From positions 5,421,501-5,485,500 of the forward strand of contig JASSKH010000023.1 of the NCBI GenBank assembly GCA_031763025.1: a stretch of 64,000 nucleotides of DNA, in the 5' to 3' direction. The position numbers and the translations under genes were made by a program. A model generated the notes under the pieces. The model was not told the DNA's origin. It made no database searches and was given only the letters and a program-made list of their open reading frames with translations. Positions 42,539 to 53,560 of this stretch are shown piece by piece; within the stretch, counting starts at the first letter, position 1; each line of letters begins with the position of its first letter. The DNA is from Macrocystis pyrifera. Taxonomy: Eukaryota > Sar > Phaeophyceae > Laminariales > Laminariaceae.

Positions 42539-44272
42539 GAAGTACTGAAACTTGACCACACCGCTGTCGTGCAGTATTTTCACAGTATCCTTGTTAACGT
42601 TTGGGTAACGGGAGAAGTCCCCCAGCAATGGAAAGATGCGATCATAAAAACCCTTCATAAAAAGAAGGATAGAACTGATTGCAACAACTACAGAGGTATT
42701 TCGCTTGTTGCTCACGCAGGCAAGGTGTTGCTGAAAATCGTTGCGTCCCGTCTAAGCAGCTACTGCGAGACCGAGCATATACTCCCTGAAGAACAGTGCG
42801 GCTTCCGCCCCGCACGGTCAACAGTCGATATGCTGTTTGTCGTGCGCCGGTTGCAGCAGCTCGGGCGGCAGAAGAAAATTCCCCTGTACATGTGCTTCAT
42901 CGACATGCAGAAAGCGTACGACTCTGTCGACCGAGAACTGTTGTGGGAGGTACTCACACGCCTTGGTGTACCAACCAAGATGCTCACAATCATTCGCAAT
43001 TTTCACGAAGGCATGCGGGCTCGCGTGCGTGCGGATGACGGTGAACACTCGGACTGGTTCAATGTAACCCAGGGGCTGCGGCAAGGCTGCGTACTATCGC
43101 CGTTACTGTCCAACGTGTTCTTCGCCGCTGCGATACACATCGTGCTGGTACGCCTCAGCAAAGACGAATGCATCGTAAGGGATTTGGTTCATCTCGAAGA
43201 GGACAGGGTTGTCGGAAAAGAGGAACCGTTGGCATGCGTGCAAAGGGCTGTGTGGGGCATGTTGTATGCAGACGATGCAGGAATAGTCTCGAAGTCGGCG
43301 GAAGGCCTTGCAAGAATGATGACAGTCATCGTGACTGTCTTCGAAGCAGTAGGTCTCACGGTATCCGAGAAGAAGACAGAGACGATGCTCCTACGAACAC
43401 CGGATCAGACGTTTACCACCTCACCGCTCGCGATCGAAGCTGTAGGCCAAAAGTATAAACAGACGACCCAGTTTTTGTACCTAGGAGGCATTATCCACGA
43501 GAACGCTGACCTCTCCTTCGAAATCGAGCGACGAATCCGTCTGATGCGGGCATGCCTCAAACGGTATGGTCCGGAACTGTACGATAGGACGAACGCACCG
43601 CTTAGTCTGAAAGTCCGGATGCTGAAGGCCGAGGTGATTGAGACCTTGCTGTACGGTTGCGTGACGTGGACCCTCAATGCGGACCACTTCGCCAAGCTTC
43701 GATCAGCCCACCACGAAGTCCTTCTGCGAGTCATTGGTTTCCAGCGCCGACTACGCACCGACCACACCACCCTCTCGTATGCGAAGGCGCTCAGGATAAC
43801 ACGATGCGAAAGTATCGAAACGACCATCCGTAAACGGCGACTCTTCTTTGCGGGGGCTGCGGTGCGGCAACACGAGGGGCGATTGCTCAGTCGGTTGATG
43901 TTCGGGACGATCGCTTGTGGGGGGAGCCCGAAACCAGGCGGGCAGCCCAAGACTTGGCCTAGGGCCATTGCTGAGGACCTTAGAGTGTTCAAAGCCACCG
44001 AGGGATCAAGGGAAGACTCCCCCTTAGTCTTTGGAGTTGGGACCGCACTGTGGCCCACTGCAGCAAAACAGACGGGAAAGTGGTACCGGGGAATCCTCGA
44101 AGCAGCTGAACAGTTCATGGGCAGGTGGCACGAGGCTGAGGCAAAGCTGAGTAGACAGCGCCGTGCATCCGCTGCAGGTAGTGTTAGAGGGAATGGGGGA
44201 GGGGTAACAGCAGGAGGGGTAGAGGGAACACCGTACAAGTGTATGGGGGCAGGGGGGGAACAGGAGGAGTAG
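42539..44272 (+). CDS. LINE-A reverse transcriptase and C-terminal region
   Basis: 567 uninterrupted codons from the first in-frame GTG/ATG region to TAG at 44270. Motifs: [25 protein letters not shown]-type entry, [29 protein letters not shown] (block A Asp), [11 protein letters not shown] (block B), [16 protein letters not shown] (catalytic YADD at 43264-43275), [22 protein letters not shown] (thumb), then [19 protein letters not shown] and [11 protein letters not shown]. It copies element RNA at a nicked target site. The intact frame suggests that this copy decayed recently. It lacks the CxC finger of LINE-C. Confidence 0.9.
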   Translation, partial: EVLKLDHTAVVQYFHSILVNVWVTGEVPQQWKDAIIKTLHKKKDRTDCNNYRGISLVAHAGKVLLKIVASRLSSYCETEHILPEEQCGFRPARSTVDMLFVVRRLQQLGRQKKIPLYMCFIDMQKAYDSVDRELLWEVLTRLGVPTKMLTIIRNFHEGMRARVRADDGEHSDWFNVTQGLRQGCVLSPLLSNVFFAAAIHIVLVRLSKDECIVRDLVHLEEDRVVGKEEPLACVQRAVWGMLYADDAGIVSKSAEGLARMMTVIVTVFEAVGLTVSEKKTETMLLRTPDQTFTTSPLAIEAVGQKYKQTTQFLYLGGIIHENADLSFEIERRIRLMRACLKRYGPELYDRTNAPLSLKVRMLKAEVIETLLYGCVTWTLNADHFAKLRSAHHEVLLRVIGFQRRLRTDHTTLSYAKALRITRCESIETTIRKRRLFFAGAAVRQHEGRLLSRLMFGTIACGGSPKPGGQPKTWPRAIAEDLRVFKATEGSREDSPLVFGVGTALWPTAAKQTGKWYRGILEAAEQFMGRWHEAEAKLSRQRRASAAGSVRGNGGGVTAGGVEGTPYKCMGAGGEQEE

Positions 44273-44940
44273 AAAGGAAACCGCGGTAGAAGAGAGTAGC
44301 AGAGAGACCGCAGATAGGGTAGCAAGGTACCAGGCCGACTAATAGGTTGGACTTTTCTTTGCTACTCGTACCGCCAACTGCTGCGGCCGTTCGGTATGCA
44401 TTTTGATTTTTTTCCCTTCTTATCCTTATGAAAGAAGTACTACATAGTGGGTGGGTGACGAGCGTATTTTGGACCACTCACTATTGCTCTTTTTACTTAG
44501 TTAAGTGTTCACCGGGATGCATAGTCCCCTTTTTCCTTCTCGTATCTTTCCCCTTGCACGTCCCTTTTGGCTCATGCTCGGGGTAAGTATGTATGTGTCT
44601 GAGCTTTGGCTTCCCATTTTATTTATATATTTGGGATTCTTCTCCTTTTCTTTTTCTTTTTCTTTTTCTTGTTCTTTTTCGGTTTTTTTTTTTTTCGTTG
44701 CTTCTCTTTCTTCATGGTGTATTTTGGTTGCTGGCGTATGTATGTATATTGTGTCGGCCGCACCTAGTGCGAAGGCATGGTATTACGTAGGCTATTAATG
44801 CATTACGGTGTGTTATCTCTGTGTCGTAGTCTGTGACCACAGAGCTCGTATCTTTCTAGGGCGAAGAATCAGCACGGACACTGGGCTTGCTGGATGTCGA
44901 CGAGTAGAAGAACGGTTTAATGTGAAGAACACACACACAC

Positions 44941-45036
44941 ATAGTTAACAGGACCTATGGCATACATAAAAATCTATATATTTACCTATTTTTACTTAAA
45001 AAAAAATGGTCCCGTTAACTATGGACCCCCGTAATA
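44941..45036. mobile_element. Right part of the MITE M1 split by LINE-A (copy 12)
   Basis: ATAGTTAACAGGACCTATGG ... TTAACTATGGACCCCCGTAATA, directly after the (AC)n tail. With 39785-39803 it makes one complete M1. Confidence 0.85.
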
Positions 45037-45920
45037 GTACCAGATGTTCCAATAATGTCCAGCACGGATGGGCTTCAACGTCGACAACTCATAATAATAG
45101 TGAAACATTTCCTCAAAGAAGAAAAACTACCTGGTACGTTCACCAAGGGAAACGTGATAAAAGTAAACTCAAAAATGAAAATTGTGGAGGGAACAGGGGG
45201 GCTGTTTGATGGTTGATGAGACGGTTCTCGGGTTCGGCGGAAAGTGCCGGAAGAAAGAGTAAAAATTGATAATTGAGCATCGCGTGCGGCGTTTTTTTTG
45301 TCGGTGCGGTGTGCGGTGACTTATTATGAAAAAAATAAAATGAGACGGTTGTGTGGAGAAGAAAAGAGGATTACTGCTGCAGCATGCTGCTGTAGGATTC
45401 CCTTGGTTCTCTTTCTGTCGTCGAAGGTTTTCATGAGTGATCAACGTCGAAGTTCATGCTAAACTTTGCCGGATGATGGCGTAAACACGTTTGTACGAGA
45501 AGGCAATAAGAATGATCTCTCTATGATATACGCGATATCTCGTTCCGTACACCTACAACTTGGAAGTTAATAATGGCCTTGATTGATGATTGATTGATTG
45601 ATTGATTGGCGTTGAACATGGTGATCATATCATACGATACCCGACACGGTCGAGGTGCTCTTACTACTTGTTTGCTGGTTTACCATCCGCCGACTGCTGC
45701 AGTAGATAATGTGCAGCAGCATGATGAGCTTCAACGTTGATGTTGATGATGTTGACGACGATGACGACGGCGGTGGTAGTGGTGTGGTGGTGATGATGTT
45801 CTGTAGCCACCACAGTCAGCGTGGACGAGACGGGAGAGCGTGTGTGTGCGGTCAGGTGTCAGGCGTGGCAACCTTACGGCACCACTGCAGGGTGTCCCTC
45901 CCGACCTTGAATTCACTGTT
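45037..45920. other. No gene seen; TTGA and GAT microsatellites
   Basis: (TTGA)n at 45580-45606 and GATGATGTTGAC/GACGAC tract at 45735-45775. A CAGCATGAGCTTCAACGT motif at 45718-45742 also occurs at 24248-24265. Confidence 0.45.
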
Positions 45921-45921
45921 C

Positions 45922-46136
45922 AACCCTTTCAGAACCGCAGTCCCGTTTTTGAGGACAAACCACTCTTATTTCAAGTAATTTGTCCCCGAAACGGGACTGA
46001 CTGCAGTTTGCCCTAATACGGAAGACCATAGTAAATAGGACCAAATATTGTTGGTAAAAATAGATAAATATATAGGTTTTTATGTATACCATAGGTCCTA
46101 TTAACTATGGACCCCCGTAATAGAAGGGGGTAACAG
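45922..46136. mobile_element. Hairpin element M2 with M1 inside
   Basis: CAACCCTTTCAGAACCGCAG, arms GTCCCGTTTTTGAGGACAAA / TTTGTCCCCGAAACGGGACT, then M1 at 46014-46122, then right end AAGGGGGTAACA. Confidence 0.7.
46014..46122. mobile_element. MITE M1, copy 13, in M2
   Basis: TAATACGGAAGACCATAGTA ... TTAACTATGGACCCCCGTAATA. Confidence 0.8.
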
Positions 46137-46204
46137 CAATCAGATCATCAGACCCACAGAGCGGTCTATTTCGCGGGTCTGAAAGCGTATCGCAATTCAG
46201 GGCT

Positions 46205-46345
46205 CTTCACGGGTCATGACCCGACCCGCGGGTCGGATCAGGAAGTTTATCAAAATATCGTGGGTCGGGTCGGGTCGGGTCGGGGATGGGTCGGGTCGAG
46301 TCGGGTCACCCATACCCGACCCGACCCGATCCGTAAACAGCCCTC
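46205..46345. repeat. GGGTC/GACCC pentamer array
   Basis: CGGGTCGGGTCGGGTCGGG and the complementary ACCCGACCCGACCCGATCC, a small array with inverted halves (46200-46300 and 46305-46340). Related to 58985-59960. Confidence 0.75.
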
Positions 46346-46430
46346 CCCGGAAAAAATTACTACGGAGTAGTACCAGGTACCTGGTACGTAGTAAGAAGCA
46401 GGCGGCTGTTTCACCCCCCCCCCTCCCCTC

Positions 46431-46552
46431 TAAATTGGTGCAAGCAATGTCTGCCTGGTCGGTGAAAACCCGACATGCTCCGTCCCGGCATTGTAGGGAT
46501 GCGAGGGTCTATCGGTCATACGACTACGGCCATGATGCATGATAATGAGTGC
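46431..46552 (+). mobile_element. Element D, copy 4 (3' part)
   Basis: Starts TTGGTGCAAGCAATGTCTGC after a C-rich tract, ends ATGATAATGAGTGCA + poly(C). Confidence 0.8.
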
Positions 46553-46570
46553 ACCCCCCCCCCCCTCTCT

Positions 46571-46744
46571 AAAGCGGTTCTTAGTAGCATGCAGCTCACC
46601 CTTCATGCGACTCGCCCAACATCTCACGATGCTTCGCGCTTGGTGCAATGTCTGCCTGGTCGGTGAAAACCCGACGCGCTCCGTCCCGGCATTGTAGGGA
46701 TGCCATCATATGACTACGGCCATGCATGATAATGAAATGAGTAA
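46571..46744 (+). mobile_element. Element D, copy 5 (3' part), in tandem
   Basis: Begins AAGCGGTTCTTAGTAGCATG right after the C-rich tail of copy 4, ends GATAATGAAATGAGTAA + C run of 16 (46745-46760). Confidence 0.85.
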
Positions 46745-46766
46745 CCCCCCCCCCCCCCCCTCCCCC

Positions 46767-47273
46767 GATATATATTATATATGGGTCGGGTTGGCGTCGG
46801 TTGGCAACGACACTGTAAAACATGCCGCTCACTACGTGACCTAGACATCCAGGGTACCGTTTTTTTTTTTTTTTTTTTTTTTTTGGCGGTCGCCCACAGC
46901 GGGTTGTCGAGTGAGATCATTTGTGCGAAGTAAAGAACCTTTACTCTGCACAAGAGAATTGATCGTATCACGTAGTGTTCAAGGCACCCAAGAGGCAGTT
47001 ACATAGTACTCTCATTGCTGTCTCTGGAAGTGGCTACACCGGAAATTAAACTAACTCATTGAGGCTGTCATCCATATGCAAGTCCGCCTCACAAGCGGTT
47101 CTTCGTAGGATGCAGCTCACCCTTCATGCGACTCGCCGGACACCTCACGGCGCTTCGCGCTTGGTGCAAGCATGTCTGCCTGGTCGGTGAAAACCCGACA
47201 TGCTCCGTCCCAGCACATGGTCATACGGCTACGGCCATGCATGAGATCGAGTACATCTCTCCCATCGAGTACA
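46767..47273 (+). mobile_element. Element D, copy 6 (near full length), in tandem
   Basis: Follows the C tail of copy 5 with GATATATATTATATATGGG, then GTTGGCGTCGGTTGGCAACG, T run 46860-46884, and ends ATCGAGTACACC + C run. Third unit of a head-to-tail trio. Confidence 0.85.
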
Positions 47274-47281
47274 CCCCCCCC

Positions 47282-47840
47282 GCGCCCTGCTCGCCAGGGT
47301 GCTCCTTCCGTTTCTTTCTTCCATCGTTTTCTGCTCTCTGCGGGCATGCTCTCCTATCTTTTTCGCTATTCGCATCTTGGTCGGATGTGGAGGGATGCCT
47401 CGTATACATCCTCAAACATCCGGGCAAGCCCTCAAACCACCTTCGGGCACACGCCTTCCTGCAAATAAGCAATAAAAAACTGATGTGAACAACGCTGTCC
47501 GATAAACATAACAACCATTTGGGATCTGATGGGAAATATTACAGGAGGGGTTATATTCACGGCGACGACACAGACAGAGTGGTGCAGCTTTAATCTTCTT
47601 CTCGAGGCGTGCATGCATGCAGCATGCGTGCATGATGACGTATTTCATGAAAACACATGGAATACAGCAAGCTATCTGTTAACCATACAAGGAAGCCGGG
47701 GGAAAAAAAAAAACTGAAAAAGCCACCACGTACACAATAATAGCGAAGCTGGCTCTTATCCTCCAGGCAGAGACTACTGCTGTGGTACGGGCGTTTTTTT
47801 CTCAGGCACCAGGAGGTATCATATACCACGGGTATATGTT
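47282..47840. other. No recognisable gene
   Basis: Palindrome-rich GCATGCATGCAGCATGCGTG at 47609-47630; no splice-supported coding. Confidence 0.4.
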
Positions 47841-47946
47841 TTTCGGGGGGGCATAGTAAACAGGACCTACGGTACGCACAAAAACATATATATTTCCATT
47901 TTTTTACCAACAATGTTTGGTCCTATTAACTATGGTCCCCCGTAAT
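47841..47946. mobile_element. MITE M1, copy 14
   Basis: TTTCGGGGGGGCATAGTAAA ... TTAACTATGGTCCCCCGTAATA. Confidence 0.8.
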
Positions 47947-48137
47947 AGCAAGGAGTGATCGCTTCAACATCTTCTACCTCCACTCCGTCGTACAGCCAGT
48001 TCTGCACTACTATTAATAACTGCTGCTGTGTGTAGTAAACGCATCCTGAACTATTGTGTCGAAGCCCATCAAAACAGAAGTGCAAATACAACCGAAATAA
48101 ACGCCTATTTTATCGACCGATCGATGGCGCGGCCAAG

Positions 48138-48138
48138 C

Positions 48139-48182
<44 letters not shown>

Positions 48183-48200
48183 TTGTATTATGATTAGGCC

Positions 48201-48237
<37 letters not shown>
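48138..48237 (+). repeat. (CAG)n, two blocks
   Basis: About 14 and 11 CAG units separated by GGATTGTATTATGATTAGGC. Poly-Q/S/A frames result, but no exon borders are convincing. Confidence 0.9.
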
Positions 48238-48433
48238 TAATGCCTGACATATGATACTCGTGTTATTACATTGCACCAGGTAACACATACCGTACATATG
48301 CATGTATCGGAGTAGTATCGTATCACACAGCTTGCAAACAACGAGCTTCGACGGCATCCTCGATTTCACAAGCAGCTGATGATAATAAGTTGATGTTGAT
48401 GTTTCGTTTTTTTATAGTGAATAATAAGATAAT

Positions 48434-48653
48434 CAACCCTTTTAGATAGAACCCGCGGTCCCGTTTTGGGGTAAGCTACTTGGAAAAGTTGACTGATTTG
48501 TTATTACGGTGGACCGTAGTAAATAGGACCTACGGTAAACACAAAAAACTATTTATTTACCTATGTTTACAAACAATATTTGGTCCTATTTACTATGGCC
48601 CCCCCGCAATAATAGTTCCCAAAGCGGGACTGACTGCAGTTTTTTGCCCTACC
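48434..48653. mobile_element. Hairpin element M2 with M1 inside
   Basis: CAACCCTTTTAGATAGAACC, arm GGTCCCGTTTTGGGGTAAGC, M1 at 48502-48611, then TTCCCAAAGCGGGACTGACT. Confidence 0.75.
48502..48611. mobile_element. MITE M1, copy 15, in M2
   Basis: TTATTACGGTGGACCGTAGT ... TACTATGGCCCCCCCGCAATA. Confidence 0.8.
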
Positions 48654-48672
48654 TCGTACTATACTTGTTGTG

Positions 48673-48842
48673 TAAGAGGGTCAACCTTTTTGGACGGCAA
48701 GAAGTGTATGCACTTCCAAATGTTCTTGCTTGCTTGGGGCGGGAGGAGGCTCGTCAGCAACGGTGGCAACATGCACCGCCACCACCACGCCCCATCAAAC
48801 ATCCTGCCTGTCGTACGAGGTCTCCGCGCATTCATCTGGCGG
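48673..48842 (+). CDS. Weak exon candidate
   Basis: Bounded by TTGTGTAAG (weak acceptor) and CTGGCG|GTAAGA (strong donor). Two plus frames and one minus frame stay open, e.g. LDGKKCMHFQMFLLAWGGRR. Strand and frame cannot be settled from the sequence. Confidence 0.2.
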
Positions 48843-49520
48843 TAAGAAATATACTTCCTCTCCGGCCCGAAATAGAACAACCGGTTGGAGTTTAATTTTC
48901 GCATCAAAACATGGATTATTTTCCCGCCCAACCGGTGTACAACACATATACATACACGTGCGGACATCACATTACAGGGCGAGAGGTTCTTTATTTTTTT
49001 ATTTTTTTGTCTTACGTATTGATAGCAAAACCATATATTATTATTATCATCATCCTTATTATCACCCCCTCTCTCGGCAGATCACACCAAACACCGCACA
49101 AAGCACACTCGTTTCTTGTTTTTTCTACCATCTAACACATCCCGTGGTCTAACCCAACTCAGCACAGCAGCAGCACCAGCAGCAGCAGCAACAGCAGCAG
49201 ACACAGCCACTCATCACCCTCACAAAAAAACACCTAAAATAAAGCAACACAAAAAAAAAAAAAAAAAGAGAAGACACGCTCCCGCCGCGCCGCGGCATAC
49301 ATTCCTCGCGGCCACTTGTCGGCTTTTTTTTGCGTATGTGCGTACGTAGGTACGTACGTACGCACTGCTTTTTTACTACGACACACATGGGTTTTTTTTC
49401 TGTACCATCCCCAATCTGTCTCCAAAACCTTTTCAATACCTTCCCTCACGAAATAATCAATCAAATCAAATCAAATCCATCCCACACATGGCCAGGTACG
49501 GTAATACTGTAAAATAGAGC

Positions 49521-49522
<2 letters not shown>

Positions 49523-49558
<36 letters not shown>
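49523..49558 (+). repeat. (CAG)12
   Basis: Pure trinucleotide run following GAGCGAG. A second, broken CAG/CAA tract is at 49165-49203. No reading frame with splice support crosses it. Confidence 0.9.
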
Positions 49559-49777
49559 TACCAGATCGACCGCCATGCATGCTGCATGCGCAGGCATGTG
49601 CCACGTTCCAACAAAACACCACGCAGAATAAAATCTACCAGCACCAAAACAGAGAAAACGAAAGAAAAACAGAAAAAAAAGAGAAAGTAGAAAGAGGCTC
49701 GTATCGCAAATAAATATCTGGTACTGCTTTTGCTGCGGCGGACGGACACCCCCGCGCACCACCCGCACCCACACATC

Positions 49778-49782
<5 letters not shown>

Positions 49783-49822
<40 letters not shown>
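49783..49822 (+). repeat. Poly(C) of about 40
   Basis: Long homopolymer with no LINE-C or D sequence beside it; an example of the many bare C runs here. Confidence 0.9.
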
Positions 49823-49823
<1 letters not shown>

Positions 49824-49921
49824 CCACCCCCTCCTTCTCTCTCGCGCACATTCATCTCTCGACAAAAAAGAAGACGGGAAGGAAACAAGAGCAAAAACAC
49901 GGTGTCACGACACTACTGTCT

Positions 49922-50010
49922 GTACCACTGTCCGGACGTACAAGCACCATTTAGGTATTAATAAAGACATACAAATGGTGCTTACATTCCGGGACAAAGT
50001 GGTACTTACT
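49922..50010. mobile_element. Hairpin element M4
   Basis: GTACCACTGTCCGGACGTAC ... TTACATTCCGGGACAAAGTGGTAC, with inner AAGCACCATTT / AAATGGTGCTT. Relative at 52153-52250. Confidence 0.65.
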
Positions 50011-50179
50011 TACACCACAGCCCCAAAGACAAGCAAACAGTATTATTACAATACAGCATACTCGTACATCTCCAGTGCAGTGTCGGCGTCTCTCTTGCTT
50101 CGCGTTTTCCGCGCCGCATTCTTCGCGAGACGGACCAATCATGGAACACCCCCCCCCCAACCCCTCGTCCCCTTTCCCC

Positions 50180-50277
50180 AGCGATGTCTGCCTGGTGGGT
50201 GAAAAACCGACATGCTCCGTCCTGGCATCGTAGGGATGCGAGGGTCTACGGTCGTATGACTACGACCATGCATGACA
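50180..50277 (+). mobile_element. Element D fragment, copy 7
   Basis: GCGATGTCTGCCTGGTGGGT through CGACCATGCATGACATCC; a 3' fragment downstream of C-rich sequence (50150-50180), tail eroded. Confidence 0.7.
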
Positions 50278-50724
50278 TCCCTCCCCCTTCACGCCACCGA
50301 AAATACTAGGAAACTCCGGTTTTTTACCCCTTTTGATTGACCGCCTACACTAAAACTAGCAAATTAAGATGAGGACAAAAGAGGTCTAGCCGAGCTCCAA
50401 AAGACGAGGATCCTGCGATGAGAGTTTTTGCAACCCCAACCGACTCAACCCCACCCCATCCCACAGCCCAGCCTACTTTCTAAGCGCTTCAAACAGCGCG
50501 TCTCTTATCAGCACAATCAGTATCAAGTACCGATTCGATGTAACACCGGACGTTTGAATTTTTTTCCGCCACCAACCACCACCACTTATGCACCAGACCC
50601 TCCACCACAAGACACAAACGAAACGGGCGAAAAAAAAACGGAGAGGGGGGGGGGGGGGGGGGGGCAACACAGACCGGTCCGTTGTTGGCCCTCCAATCTG
50701 TACGCCCACACCCTCGCTGTGACC

Positions 50725-50980
50725 CTACAGCTGCTGCACCATTTCGCAGAAGTTTCGCAACAAGTCGATTGATTCGCGAAAAGCACCAAACGCTCCAAAC
50801 GCTTTCCGCGACTTTCGCGAGTCCCCGACGATCTTGCTTCTATCCAAACAGCACTCAATCACGCACCGCTTGGCCCAGCCCCTGACCTCAAAAAGGCGAG
50901 TGATTGTACTGAATGCCTCAGGCATCGCCACCGAGAGCCAGTCAGCCAGCCGCCTTGCCGCCAAGTGACCCTTTCCCTTC
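50725..50980 (-). CDS. Probable last exon, unknown protein
   Basis: Minus strand: a pyrimidine tract (CTCCTTTTTTTTTTGGAAG) then GKGHLAARRLADWLSVAMPE, then FSTITRLFEVRGWAKRCVIE, then RESIDLLRNFCEMVQQL and TAG at 50725-50727. Mixed hydrophobic/charged helices and codon-like usage support coding. Upstream on the same strand, 51050-51205 (MTLRDDGPSCVPFKQTG, then MPSDILMAVGCFISKFGES) and 51255-51415 (YEHRKLFVLVSEIGR, then LNIFARLDRRQ) read similarly and may be earlier exons separated by C-rich introns, but I could not prove their junctions. No family recognised. Confidence 0.5.
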
Positions 50981-51019
50981 CAAAAAAAAAAGGAGTCTCT
51001 CCTCGCCTAGCCAAGCCTA

Positions 51020-51207
51020 GTCACGCCTCCCCCCCCCCCCCCCCCCCCCCCCTCCCACCACCACCACCACCGCTTCTCTCGTTGTGATTCACCAAATTTC
51101 GAAATAAAGCACCCCACTGCCATAAGAATATCGGACGGCATAGAAGCTTTCAATCCTGTCTGCTTAAAAGGCACGCAGGACGGACCGTCGTCTCTCAGTG
51201 TCATCTC

Positions 51208-51247
<40 letters not shown>

Positions 51248-51430
51248 CGCGCGCGCCCTGGCAACAGCGGTCGGTCTGTCTCTGGCTGTGGCCGTCACTA
51301 CTTGACGCCGATCCAACCGGGCGAAGATATTCAACGTCTCGCTCGTTCGGCCTATCTCACTCACTAAAACGAATAACTTTCTGTGCTCGTAGCGTACAGC
51401 AAAGCAGTCAAGTCTACACAATTACTCCGC
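51020..51430 (-). CDS. Coding-like segments upstream of the 50.7 kb exon (uncertain)
   Basis: Two minus-strand blocks described with the last exon, each flanked by long G/C homopolymers (51030-51052, 51211-51246). Splice sites inside or beside homopolymers cannot be placed by eye. Confidence 0.3.
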
Positions 51431-51956
51431 GTGAAAAAAGGGTGGTTGGCGATAACAACACTAACACACAACATGCCTTGTCCCCCCCCCCCCCCCCCCC
51501 CCCCCCCAATCCCGCCTCCACGCAACGCCATAAAAAATAAAACGACACGAGTATTCAAACAACAACGTATGCTCGCACTCGCGCGAGGAGCGGCGCCGGG
51601 GGGCCGGTACATACGTCCAAAAAATAAAAGCCAGAGACAACATAACGATATTACACAGCAGTACACACCCACAAGACACGAAAAAAGAGACAGCAGGAGT
51701 CCAGATTCGAAAAAAGAGAAGACAGAAACATTACGTAAAATACGTACGTACTACTATACTTAATCGAAGTCGCATGTGATGCAAGCAAACAGACAACCAA
51801 CAGGCATGCCGCCTTCTAGAAACCAACCTTCTGGTAGACTGGTGCACACCCCCCCCTCTCCCCCGCGTCCGACAAGAATGAGAATATAACAACCTGCGAA
51901 AAAAATCAAGTTTTCTTACTAATAAAAACACCCGGGACGAACGCCTGGCCACATCA

Positions 51957-52049
51957 TTAAAACCCCTTCAGAACTGCACCCCTGTTTTGGGGACAATGTC
52001 AATGTATTTGCGATGAGAGTGAGAGGTGAGTTTTGCAGGGGTTAAAGCG
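51957..52049. mobile_element. Hairpin-type element M2, diverged
   Basis: TTAAAACCCCTTCAGAACTG and TTTTGCAGGGGTTAAAG form matching termini; inner arm CCCTGTTTTGGGGACAATG. Confidence 0.5.
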
Positions 52050-52152
52050 TTTTCGGCTGCTTTCCTCCCGCACCACGATCATACCGCTCCCCCCCCCCCC
52101 CCCCCCGCGCGTACTTGTTCATACGAATACTCGATCGCGTATGTAACACCAA

Positions 52153-52250
52153 CAAGTACCACTGTCCGGAAATGTAGTAAACGTTTCGGTATTAAATTGA
52201 ACACCAAAACCGTTTCTTACATTTCCGGACTGAGTAATACAAACTTCAAG
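52153..52250. mobile_element. Hairpin element M4, copy 2
   Basis: GTACCACTGTCCGGAAATGT ... TTACATTTCCGGACTGAGTAA. Confidence 0.65.
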
Positions 52251-52734
52251 CACCTCCTTAACGTAGTCGCATGTAGTCCCGCGGTACCTTTTTCTCTTCT
52301 ATCCTATCAACTTTTTCGGTTTTAATCCTCCTCGGGAATCGCACCCGCCACGTTTTCGGGGGGAGGGGGGAGCAAACTATCAATGGTATCAATACTCGGA
52401 ATCAGAGTTGAACCGTTCTTCGGGGTTTGGTTGGTCGCTCACTCGAGGTCGGGTGGCATCTCTTGTAAATCGAAGCCCTTTATATCGATGGGAAAACATG
52501 GGATACGAATGAGGAGGAGGAGGAGGAGGAGGAGGAGGAGGAGGGGGGCATCATCCACAATAAGGACAACACCCCAACACCACCAACAACAATCTCATGT
52601 GAGCAATGAAGTCGTGGACCCTCCTCCCCCCCTCCCACCCCCCCCCCCCCCCCCCCCCACCCTTGCCCCCCTCTCCCGGAGCACTCAGCACAGCTATAGC
52701 GCCGAACGGTGCTCGTTCAAGGGAGCCCCTTATC

Positions 52735-53080
52735 TGAGGCAAGACATGAGGCAAGCCATGAGGCAAGCCATGAGGCAAGACATGAGGCAAAGCCATGAGG
52801 CAAGCCATGAGGCAAGACATGAGGCAAGACATGAGGCAAGACATGAGGCAAGCCATGAGGCAAGCCATGAGGCAAGCCATGAGGCAAGCCATGAGGCAAG
52901 CCATGAGGCAAGCCATGAAGCAAGCCATGAGGCAAGCCATGAGGCAAGCCATGAGGCAAGCCATGAGGCAAGCCATGAGGCAAGCCATGAGGCAAGCCAT
53001 GAGGCAAGCCATGAGGCAAGCCATGAGGCAAGCCATGAGGCAAGCCATGAGGCAAGCCATGAGGCAAGCCATGCATACAC
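52735..53080. repeat. 12-bp minisatellite (ATGAGGCAAGCC)n, about 28 units
   Basis: Unit ATGAGGCAAGCC with rare variants (GAC for GCC, one AAG for AGG). Because 12 is a multiple of three, five of six frames are stop-free (MRQA, EASH on plus; MACL, WLAS, GLPH on minus), which creates long false ORFs. Decayed units continue to about 53240 (CAAGCCxxxxC-type words). No splice site or codon bias favours any frame. Confidence 0.9.
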
Positions 53081-53416
53081 CAAGGCACACACCAGGGCAC
53101 AAGCCGACGCAAAAGCCAAGCCGAGCCGTAAGTCAAGTAATACACAAGGCCATAAGCCCAGCCACAAGACGAGCCGAAAGCCAAGCCAGACACCAAGCCA
53201 TAGGCCACTTTCGGACATACTGTTTCAAGCCAACTTGGGCATAGGCATGGCGGAAGCCAAGGTATGAGCCGATGCATCAACAAGCCAAGCCATTATTCAA
53301 GTTGGGCATAACCGGAGCCAATTAAATCCATAGTCGAAATAGACGACCACAGCAACAGCGACGACTAAATACCCCCTCGCCCCCCCCGCCACTCCTGCAC
53401 CATAATAGGTGCATCC

Positions 53417-53438
53417 CCCCCCCCCCCCCCCCCCCCCC
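53417..53438 (+). repeat. Poly(C)
   Basis: Run of about 22 C, 120 bp beyond the stop of the downstream minus-strand gene. Confidence 0.85.
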
Positions 53439-53560
53439 TCCTGCACCTCCACTATCACATCACACCACACTCCAGAGAGACCAAACCAACCAGTACTCCC
53501 ATACTCACCATCGCGGGGTACAGAAGAGATGAAGAAACACGAAGGGGGTTATCTTAAACG

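Larger units (their letters stand above)
39804..44940 (+). mobile_element. LINE-A, near full-length APE-type non-LTR retrotransposon
   Basis: Both ends are defined by the MITE it interrupted: ATAG is duplicated at 39800-39803 and 44941-44944. Without the nested 838-bp LINE-B it is about 4.3 kb. One ORF: basic N-terminus, endonuclease, long linker, reverse transcriptase, C-terminal region; then a ~0.67 kb 3'UTR ending GTGAAGAAC(AC)n. Defects: a nonsense codon at 40237, a frameshift at an A7 run (40307-40313), a one-base loss near 42535 and the nested insertion. Confidence 0.9.

Noticed and set aside
48121-48240. Poly-Ala/poly-Gln ORFs over CAG runs
   Set aside because: Simple repeat with no exon borders; neither strand is favoured.
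52383-53267. 294-residue ORF (+) and long ORFs on minus over the same place
   Set aside because: Produced by a 12-bp minisatellite; five frames are equally open and none has splice or codon support.
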